DNA of 6,137 nucleotides, taken from assembly GCA_963652495.1 (NCBI GenBank), contig CAVJTU010000105.1, positions 1 through 6,137 of the forward strand, read 5' to 3'. Shown in pieces: positions 1 through 4,464 of this stretch (its first letter is position 1; every line of letters starts with the position of its first letter). Below the pieces are notes generated by a model. That model saw nothing but the letters and a program-made list of their open reading frames with translations, did no database searches and was not told the origin of the DNA. This DNA is from Anthropogastromicrobium sp963652495. Its GTDB lineage: Bacteria > Bacillota > Clostridia > Lachnospirales > Lachnospiraceae. Made by a program: the position numbers and the translations under genes.

Positions 1-273
1 ATATATTTTCCTGAATATAAGACGGTATATGGAAAGCCGGATGCCAAAAGCGGAAGAAAAATAAGAGTTCGTAAAACATTAAAAGAAATATTTGAAGAAC
101 TTACGAATTACGACTTTATATGGGTTGATAGAGGGACTATTTGTAATCTTGCATTTGTAGAAGGTGTTCACAATGGGGCAATCGTAATGAAAAATGGAGA
201 TAAATTCTGGATAAGCAGAGGAAAAATAAAGTATTTCAAGCAACTTATCCAGAAATATTGGGACGATAAGTAA
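1..273 (+). CDS. LytTR-family DNA-binding regulator, C-terminal part (5' end outside window)
   Basis: An open frame runs from base 1 to a TAA at 271-273 (90 residues visible, start missing). It reads as the C-terminal two-thirds or more of a LytTR domain. A basic stretch is followed by an amphipathic helix (TLKEIFEEL), then the family pattern FIWVDRGTICNLAFVEGV, corresponding to the usual F.RVHRSYLVNL..I. Next come IVMKNGDKFWISRGK (the strand and 'G..ipvSR' segment) and a closing helix KYFKQLIQKYW. LytTR domains bind pairs of short direct repeats about two helical turns apart and usually sit behind a receiver domain or a membrane segment; which applies here cannot be seen. The gene ends 7 bp before a direct-repeat pair and faces the same way as the secreted-protein operon, so it is the likely local activator. 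The LytTR call is firm; the regulatory target is inference. Confidence 0.85.
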   Translation: MYFPEYKTVYGKPDAKSGRKIRVRKTLKEIFEELTNYDFIWVDRGTICNLAFVEGVHNGAIVMKNGDKFWISRGKIKYFKQLIQKYWDDK

Positions 274-279
274 AGAAAA

Positions 280-319
280 GTCGATTTAAAAGTTAAAAAT
301 GTCGATTTTAAGGACAGTT
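280..319 (+). promoter_or_regulatory. Direct-repeat pair, candidate LytTR binding site
   Basis: GTCGATTT occurs at 280-287 and again at 301-308. Aligned from their first G, the repeats agree at 11 of 13 positions and their starts are 21 bp apart, two turns of B-DNA. Each also has a GTT further on (292-294 and 317-319). LytTR proteins such as AgrA, ComE and VirR bind direct repeats with about this period just upstream of a weak -35, which is the arrangement seen here. The site lies between a LytTR gene and a promoter. Binding by that particular protein is inferred. Confidence 0.65.
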
Positions 320-320
320 T

Positions 321-349
321 TACATAAACTTATTTATATTTGCTATAGT
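321..349 (+). promoter_or_regulatory. Promoter of the secreted-protein/ABC operon
   Basis: An extended -10 element is present: TG at 341-342, one base, then TATAGT at 344-349 (5 of 6 to consensus). With a 17-bp spacer the -35 is TACATA (321-326), only 3 of 6 to consensus. A good -10 with a poor -35 directly behind a direct-repeat pair is the usual design of an activator-dependent promoter. Transcription would begin near 356, leaving a leader of about 54 nt. Confidence 0.65.
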
Positions 350-357
350 AGAGACAC

Positions 358-369
358 GATAAGCTTATC
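358..369. repeat. 12-bp perfect palindrome near the expected transcription start
   Basis: GATAAGCTTATC is a perfect palindrome with no central spacer, lying at about +3 to +14 from the predicted start. It could be a dyad operator for a second regulator, or a short 5' hairpin (GATA/TATC around AGCT) in the mRNA. Its position is suggestive but there is no other support. Confidence 0.35.
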
Positions 370-409
370 AAGATCGAAACGAAAAAACATTACAGGAAAG
401 GAGTAAATT

Positions 410-817
410 ATGGGATTTAAATTGAAAAGAGTATTAGCAGCATTAGGTGTGGCAGCATGTGTAGCAGTACCGGCATTTGCAGATACATCGTGGCATTCTA
501 ATGCAGTATCTGGTGGTGGCTCTGTTTCGACAACAGCAGTTACAAAGAAGTCTAGTGCAACAGGATCGCCAGCATTAGTAACATTTTCGGCATTTTCAAA
601 TTATGATGCAAATCCGTCAGCACATCCGCTGGCATTGCGAGTACGTACTCCTGCTGGAGCAGCAGCCACTGGTGTAGTTTCTGTTTATGGAACTGGAACA
701 TATACATTGTATTATAACTCTGGATATGGCATTTATGGAGATTATTATGTTGCAAATATTGCAACACATTCTGCTTCGACAAGAGGTGCATCATTTACAT
801 TAACTTTTACACCGTAA
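410..817 (+). CDS. Small Sec-secreted Ser/Thr/Ala/Gly/Tyr-rich protein, bacteriocin-like candidate
   Basis: 135 residues from an ATG behind a good ribosome site (AGGAAAGGAG at 394-403). Residues 1-24 form a classical signal peptide: basic start (KLKR), hydrophobic core and a type I cleavage site AFA|D. The mature protein is about 111 residues. It has no cysteine, one tryptophan (in the DTSWHS start) and few charges, and it is rich in S, T, A, G and Y. A tyrosine/glycine segment (YTLYYNSGYGIYGDYYVA) precedes an alternating C-terminal end (FTLTFTP), suggesting a small beta-fold. I do not recognise the family. It is neither a double-glycine peptide nor a clear lactococcin 972 or DUF2712 protein, though the setting (LytTR regulator, Sec export, multi-subunit ABC transporter) resembles those loci. 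It is the first gene behind the regulated promoter, so it is probably the main product. A bacteriocin, signal or surface protein are all possible. Confidence 0.8.
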   Translation: MGFKLKRVLAALGVAACVAVPAFADTSWHSNAVSGGGSVSTTAVTKKSSATGSPALVTFSAFSNYDANPSAHPLALRVRTPAGAAATGVVSVYGTGTYTLYYNSGYGIYGDYYVANIATHSASTRGASFTLTFTP

Positions 818-833
818 ATTATTAACATTGAAA

Positions 834-866
834 GCTTGAGCCTGCAGGTTATCTGCGGGCTTAAGT
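834..866 (+). other. Strong intercistronic RNA hairpin without a T-run
   Basis: The arms GCTTGAGCCTGCAG (834-847) and CTGCGGGCTTAAGT (853-866) pair along all 14 positions, three of them G-U, around a GTTAT loop. No T-run follows (GTCATTAAG), so it should not act as a standard intrinsic terminator. It lies 16 bp after the secreted-protein stop and 27 bp before the next ATG. A likely role is to protect the 3' end of a processed first cistron, or to attenuate expression of the downstream genes. Confidence 0.75.
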
Positions 867-881
867 GTCATTAAGAAGAAT

Positions 882-886
882 GGAGG
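882..886 (+). promoter_or_regulatory. Ribosome binding site deciding the ATG at 894
   Basis: GGAGG lies 7 nt before ATG 894. The in-frame TTG at 888 would leave only 1 nt after the site, so the ATG is the better start. Confidence 0.8.
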
Positions 887-893
887 ATTGTGT

Positions 894-1910
894 ATGAGAA
901 AACGAATCAGTGTATGTATGTTAGCGGCAATGATGAGCGTGACTAGTATGTATTCATTTGCGGCGCAGGGAGCGGAAGCTAAGACAGAGCAGGAAACAGA
1001 AATCGAACAGGAATCAGAAGAAGCAGAAAAGCAGGCAGAGGAAGAAGTGGATCCGATGAATGCAGATCGACTTTTGATGCGGATAAGAGTATTTAGCCCT
1101 GTGGAAGTTTTGGATGCATATTTTGGGAAAGGAAAATGGAATGAGGATTTACTCACTAGTGAGACAACAATAGAAGCAAGTGACCGAAATTTGTATGATG
1201 GAGAAGAACGACAGATTTTAGTGGTAACGGATAATATTATTTATGAGACAATAAGTGTTAAGTACAAAGATGATGTACCTGATGAAGAAAGTATGCTTGA
1301 AGAATGGGAAACATTATTTCAAAAGTTCAATATTGATATTGCAGATGAATACACGAAACAGGTGGATTTTCTGAACAATGATAGACCAGTATACACATAC
1401 TATATTCAGCAGGATGGAATAAAACTATCACCAGAAGCATATACAATTGGGAAAATAGGAAATTCAACCGAATATTTTGGTGTATTTGCAAGGGTTTCGG
1501 TAGAAGAAAATGGGTATTTGATCAATTTGCAACGAATCCCAGAGATTCGTGAGCGGGAAAGTGTCACACAGCGTCAGCGAATAACAGATGAGGAAGCACT
1601 ACAGGCAGTATATGATGCAGTGTGGGATGCATTACAGATTCCAGCGGAGGAAACAAATCCGATTGAGGATTCGTTACAGGTTGAGGTTCAATATATTCCA
1701 GTAGATATGGGAACGAATGCTGGAGAATATGTATATGATATCGGATTTTATGTAAAACAGCTGATTGATCAGGATGGTGCGGACAAGTTATGGCATTTTA
1801 CAGGTCTTGTCGATGCAACAATGCCGTATTGCTATAGCTTTACAATGGCGGAAGAGTCGGATGAGGAATTTCAAACAGAGCATTTCAAAATTTCAGATCG
1901 AAAAAAATAA
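894..1910 (+). CDS. Exported protein with acidic linker, possible PepSY-like domain, function unknown
   Basis: 338 residues from ATG 894, chosen over TTG 888 on ribosome-site spacing. The N-terminus MRKR plus a hydrophobic stretch to about residue 22 is a signal peptide, with possible cleavage after SFA or GAEA. There is no lipobox, so without cleavage it would be an N-terminal anchor. Residues 30-54 are a strongly acidic Glu-rich linker. The rest is soluble, acidic and mixed alpha/beta. The C-terminal part (about 230-312) starts ITDEEALQAVYDAVWDAL and ends GLVDATMPY, which recalls the helix-then-strand 'T.eeA...a' and 'vDA.tG' pattern of PepSY-type domains; this is a weak resemblance. I do not recognise the family. 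The permease gene starts 17 bp later, so it is probably co-expressed with the transporter. Roles as an extracytoplasmic partner of the transporter or an immunity/accessory protein for the upstream secreted protein are inferences. Confidence 0.8.
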   Translation: MRKRISVCMLAAMMSVTSMYSFAAQGAEAKTEQETEIEQESEEAEKQAEEEVDPMNADRLLMRIRVFSPVEVLDAYFGKGKWNEDLLTSETTIEASDRNLYDGEERQILVVTDNIIYETISVKYKDDVPDEESMLEEWETLFQKFNIDIADEYTKQVDFLNNDRPVYTYYIQQDGIKLSPEAYTIGKIGNSTEYFGVFARVSVEENGYLINLQRIPEIRERESVTQRQRITDEEALQAVYDAVWDALQIPAEETNPIEDSLQVEVQYIPVDMGTNAGEYVYDIGFYVKQLIDQDGADKLWHFTGLVDATMPYCYSFTMAEESDEEFQTEHFKISDRKK

Positions 1911-1913
1911 AAA

Positions 1914-1922
1914 GGTGGTGAT
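1914..1922 (+). promoter_or_regulatory. Ribosome binding site deciding the GTG start at 1928
   Basis: GGTGGTGAT closely matches the complement of the 16S rRNA 3' end and sits 5 nt before GTG 1928. An in-frame TGA at 1919-1921 excludes any earlier start. The ATG at 1921 overlaps the site and is in another frame that ends at about 2025. Confidence 0.75.
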
Positions 1923-1927
1923 GCTTT

Positions 1928-2695
1928 GTGATAGGAAGAGAATTAAAGCGCATCCTGCAAAAGCCGGCTGCGCTTGTTTGTGTTATGATCTATATAGCAG
2001 TTTTGTTTTTGGGAATAGAGTCTGATTTGAGAGCTGGTTATGAAACAGGAATGCTAAATCTGTTTTGGTTTACAGAAAATTTTGGCGCAACTATTTTTAT
2101 ACAAACATTAGTTTTTCCGATTGTGGCAGCAGGTAATTATTTTGATGAACGAAAAGGACATTATGATTGGTTGATGCAGATGCGTTCCGGTCAGTTACGA
2201 TATTGTTTGGCAAAAATTGTATCGGCTGTATTAGGCGGAATCATATTGTATATGGTAAGTGTGTTGCTATTTTTTATTTTATGTGTGGTATGTGTTCCGG
2301 TAATAAGGCATGGAAGTACAATAGAATCAGTTGAATTATTTTTGGGAACAAAAGAGTCTTTGTGGTATCGCATGGCATCTTCTATTGGTTATTATCCAAC
2401 GGCAATATTATTTGCATTTCAGTATTCTCTTCATATTGGAATTTATGTGCTAATTGGATTGTGCGTTTCTGTATTTTGTACAAACCGTTATGTATTTTAT
2501 GCGATGCCATTTTTGCTTACAAGAGTAGGTACATATATTGGAGGTGTGCTAGCATTAGACGCATATATTCCATATGGAAGAGAACTTTTAGCTGATGGCG
2601 GATGGGGAATCTGCCTCACCCGAAACCTTGCCGCATACGCAGTGCTTGGATTTCTTTATTACAGAGAGATGAAATGGAGGGGAATCAATGGATAG
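1928..2695 (+). CDS. ABC-2 type transporter membrane subunit (first permease)
   Basis: 255 residues from a GTG start. About six hydrophobic segments are visible: roughly residues 14-30, 53-71, 97-123, 157-184, 188-208 and 232-245. Between segments 2 and 3 lies the cytoplasmic stretch YFDERKGHYDWLMQMRSGQLRYCLAK. This is typical of ABC-2 permeases, where an acidic 'E..G' loop leads into a helix that contacts the ATPase. Length and topology match the short permeases of LanE/LanG or BcrB type. Its stop overlaps the start of the next permease by 8 bp, so the two are translationally coupled and probably form a heterodimer served by the ATPase at 3667-4317. The transported substrate is not evident. 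Self-protection against, or export of, the product of 410-817 is the contextual guess. It is visibly more A+T-rich than the following permease. Confidence 0.85.
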   Translation: MIGRELKRILQKPAALVCVMIYIAVLFLGIESDLRAGYETGMLNLFWFTENFGATIFIQTLVFPIVAAGNYFDERKGHYDWLMQMRSGQLRYCLAKIVSAVLGGIILYMVSVLLFFILCVVCVPVIRHGSTIESVELFLGTKESLWYRMASSIGYYPTAILFAFQYSLHIGIYVLIGLCVSVFCTNRYVFYAMPFLLTRVGTYIGGVLALDAYIPYGRELLADGGWGICLTRNLAAYAVLGFLYYREMKWRGING

Positions 2696-3545
2696 CATGA
2701 GAAGCATGAACGCCTATGTAAAATTAAATTTTCAGCGCTGTCTGTCTCAGGGAAAAACACTGGTAATTTGTCTTTGTCTTGCCGTCTTTTTCTATCTCTA
2801 TTTTGGTGATGTGCGTGGCGGATTGATGGAGTCGGGACAGAAAATTGGTATTATGGAGATGTTTCTGGTTGTGACCAATAATATGTATACGTCGTTTACG
2901 ATCTGGATTGGTTTTGTATTGATTATCTGTGATATTCCATATCGTGATGATGGTGTCTACCAGTATCTGCTGCGTACTTCCCGAAGAAGCTGGCTCTGGG
3001 GACAGATCGTGTATATTGTTGCAATTACCGTGATCTATTTTGTGTATATTTTTTTATTACTGCTGCTTCTTATCGTGCCGCAGGTGACATTTCAGACAGC
3101 GTGGACAACAACCTTTGTAAAGATGATCAATGCACCGTTTGGCTATGGAATTTCCAATTATTTTTCATTCCCAGTTTCGGTTATGCGCCAGACGACGGCG
3201 GTGCAGCTGTTTGGCAGATGCATTGTTCTTTGCCTGATGATTGGAATGGCAACTGGTTTTCTGACGATGATGCTTCATATGCTGTGGCCGAGCGGTCCTG
3301 GTATTGCAATCGGTGGAATCGGAATTGCAATGGACTATTGGGCAACGGTTGTGCGAGTTGGAGTGACCAGCAAGTATCTGTTGTTTATCTCTCCATTTAG
3401 TATGAGCCGTGTCGGAAACTTAAGCACGACTGCATTTAACCGTGTCAACCCGACATTTTCCTATGCGTGTCTGTTTCTTGCAGGAATGATTCTTGTGCCG
3501 CTTATCGTCATGAATCTGAAAATGGGCAGATACGATTATAGTTAA
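2688..3545 (+). CDS. ABC-2 type transporter membrane subunit (second permease)
   Basis: 285 residues from ATG 2688, with GGAGGGG at 2677-2683 as ribosome site inside the end of the previous gene (8-bp overlap). Hydrophobic segments lie at about 24-40, 68-82, 105-130, 173-200, 203-218 and 259-277, giving six-span ABC-2 topology. The loop IPYRDDGVYQYLLRTSRRSWLWGQ (about 83-106) matches the place of the coupling segment in the first permease. The two permeases share layout but little obvious sequence identity, as in LanE/LanG pairs. The long stretch 123-128 is pure leucine. The gene ends ...RYDYS, and its last codons (GAT TAT AGT TAA) are the first copy of a short repeat that continues into the gap. 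Base composition is clearly richer in G+C than the upstream genes. Confidence 0.85.
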   Translation: MDSMRSMNAYVKLNFQRCLSQGKTLVICLCLAVFFYLYFGDVRGGLMESGQKIGIMEMFLVVTNNMYTSFTIWIGFVLIICDIPYRDDGVYQYLLRTSRRSWLWGQIVYIVAITVIYFVYIFLLLLLLIVPQVTFQTAWTTTFVKMINAPFGYGISNYFSFPVSVMRQTTAVQLFGRCIVLCLMIGMATGFLTMMLHMLWPSGPGIAIGGIGIAMDYWATVVRVGVTSKYLLFISPFSMSRVGNLSTTAFNRVNPTFSYACLFLAGMILVPLIVMNLKMGRYDYS

Positions 3546-3568
3546 ATTATAGTTAATATGATTATAGT
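3535..3568 (+). repeat. Three ATTATAGT repeats spanning the permease stop codon
   Basis: ATTATAGT occurs at 3535-3542, 3546-3553 and 3561-3568, the first inside the last codons of the permease. A degenerate AATAGTG follows. Spacing is uneven (11 and 15 bp). The rest of the gap to 3666 is A+T-rich and purine-rich with no supported gene. The TATAGT at 3563-3568 could serve as a -10, but no adequate -35 accompanies it, so a separate ATPase promoter is not supported. Slippage-type duplication is the simplest reading. Confidence 0.5.
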
Positions 3569-3655
3569 GAATAGTGAAAAACGATAGGCGTGAACCGATA
3601 TAGTCAAAGGGAAAAGCAGTAGGCAAAGCAATTAGAAAATGTAGTTAGAAAAAGC

Positions 3656-3661
3656 GAGGTG
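3656..3661 (+). promoter_or_regulatory. Ribosome binding site deciding the ATG at 3667
   Basis: GAGGTG ends 5 nt before ATG 3667. The in-frame GTG at 3661 shares a base with this site and so is unlikely to be the start. Confidence 0.75.
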
Positions 3662-3666
3662 TGTAT

Positions 3667-4317
3667 ATGGAACCTTATATTGTACTAGATGGTGTATCAA
3701 AAAGCTTCCGGTCGGCAGAGGTGTTAAAGCCGCTTTCGATTGAATTTGAACAGGGACTGATTCATGGTATTGTGGGACGAAATGGTTCCGGTAAGACGGT
3801 TATGATGAAGCTGATTTTGGGCTTTTTGAAGCCAACGCAGGGTACAGTGACGGTAGGCGGAAAGCGTGTGGGAAAGGACGTGGATTTCCCGCAGGATGTC
3901 GGCGCGATCATTGAAAATGTGGATTTCATTCCTTATTTAAATGCATATGACAATCTGTATAATCTGGCGGCGATTCGTCACCGCATCACAAAGGAAGATG
4001 TGAAGCAGGTATTAGAGACCGTTGGATTGGGAAACACCGGAAGAAAAAAAGTGGCGAAGTTTTCACTCGGAATGAGGCAGAGGCTTGCAATCGCACAGGC
4101 GATTATGGAAAAGCCAAAGCTGATCATTTTGGACGAGCCGATGAATGGATTGGACAAGAGAGGCGTGGAGGAGATGCGCCAGATCTTTCTGAATTTAAAG
4201 GCAGAGGGGACGACGATTCTTCTTGCCAGCCATAATATGGAAGATATTCGCTGCCTATGCGATAAAGTGTATGAGATGGATGCCGGTGTACTCACGCCAA
4301 TTGATGAGGTTTCCTGA
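3667..4317 (+). CDS. ABC transporter ATP-binding protein (BcrA/LanF-like)
   Basis: 216 residues from ATG 3667. All nucleotide-binding elements are present: Walker A GRNGSGKT (37-44), Walker B LIILDE (152-157), D-loop NGLD (160-163) and the H-loop histidine in LASHN (H189). The signature is FSLGMRQ (132-138) in place of LSGGQ, and the Q-loop position reads AIIENVDFIPYLNAYDNL, with Glu where Gln is usual. Both changes are normal in the BcrA/LanF group that drives ABC-2 antibiotic and lantibiotic resistance or immunity transporters. The protein is shorter than many members (about 230-300 residues), ending soon after the H-loop without the usual C-terminal regulatory extension. It should energise the two permeases upstream. 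It is the last gene of the unit and is followed at once by a terminator. The 121-bp gap before it is unusual in an otherwise tightly packed operon. Confidence 0.93.
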   Translation: MEPYIVLDGVSKSFRSAEVLKPLSIEFEQGLIHGIVGRNGSGKTVMMKLILGFLKPTQGTVTVGGKRVGKDVDFPQDVGAIIENVDFIPYLNAYDNLYNLAAIRHRITKEDVKQVLETVGLGNTGRKKVAKFSLGMRQRLAIAQAIMEKPKLIILDEPMNGLDKRGVEEMRQIFLNLKAEGTTILLASHNMEDIRCLCDKVYEMDAGVLTPIDEVS

Positions 4318-4320
4318 TGG

Positions 4321-4353
4321 AAGGGGCGCTGTAAAAGCAGCGCTTTTTCTTTT
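4321..4353 (+). terminator. Intrinsic terminator of the secreted-protein/ABC operon
   Basis: GCGCTG (4326-4331) pairs with CAGCGC (4338-4343) around a TAAAAG loop, extended outward by G-U and A-T pairs. It is followed by TTTTTCTTTT (4344-4353). It begins 3 bp after the ATPase stop. Confidence 0.9.
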
Positions 4354-4431
4354 GCAAAAAGTACTTGCATAATTGCTTAAAATGAGGTAACATATAAGTA
4401 TACAAAAAAACAACAGTGTGAACTTTTTGCA
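4353..4431. repeat. 10-bp inverted repeat flanking a promoter
   Basis: TGCAAAAAGT (4353-4362) and ACTTTTTGCA (4422-4431) are exact reverse complements, 59 bp apart. They bracket the predicted promoter of the gene at 4465. They could be paired operator half-sites. Both are A/T-run-rich, so chance is possible. Confidence 0.4.
4365..4398 (+). promoter_or_regulatory. Candidate promoter of the AAA-ATPase-like gene
   Basis: TTGCAT (4365-4370, 4 of 6 to the -35 consensus) is 17 bp from TAACAT (4388-4393, 4 of 6 to the -10). An overlapping TATAAG (4393-4398) is a better -10 but fits no -35 at normal spacing. A promoter is expected here because a terminator lies just upstream and the next gene begins at 4465. 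Confidence 0.5.
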
Positions 4432-4464
4432 TGACACATAATTAACAGAAAGGAATGAGAAAGT

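Noticed and set aside
410..480. Lipoprotein signal (VAAC at residues 14-17) in the small secreted protein
   Set aside because: The stretch after the Cys is still hydrophobic (VAVPAFA) and is followed by a textbook type I site AFA|D, so cleavage by signal peptidase I is more likely.
410..817. Lactococcin 972 or double-glycine bacteriocin
   Set aside because: There is no GG leader. The mature sequence has a single Trp and lacks the lactococcin 972 pattern. Only the gene setting is similar.
834..866. Intrinsic terminator after the secreted-protein gene
   Set aside because: The stem is strong but is followed by GTCATTAAG, with no T-run. Recorded as a hairpin of other function.
888..893. TTG start for the exported protein
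   Set aside because: Only 1 nt separates it from GGAGG, while ATG 894 has a 7-nt spacing.
1765..2025. 86-residue open frame overlapping the exported-protein and first-permease genes
   Set aside because: It is out of frame with two well-supported genes and has no domain or ribosome-site support.
3535..3568. CRISPR-like or regulator-site array in the ATTATAGT repeats
   Set aside because: The units are only 8 bp, unevenly spaced, and overlap a stop codon; no spacers of regular length.
3563..3568. Separate promoter for the ABC ATPase
   Set aside because: TATAGT is a fair -10, but the -35 position holds AGTTAA and there is no TG extension.
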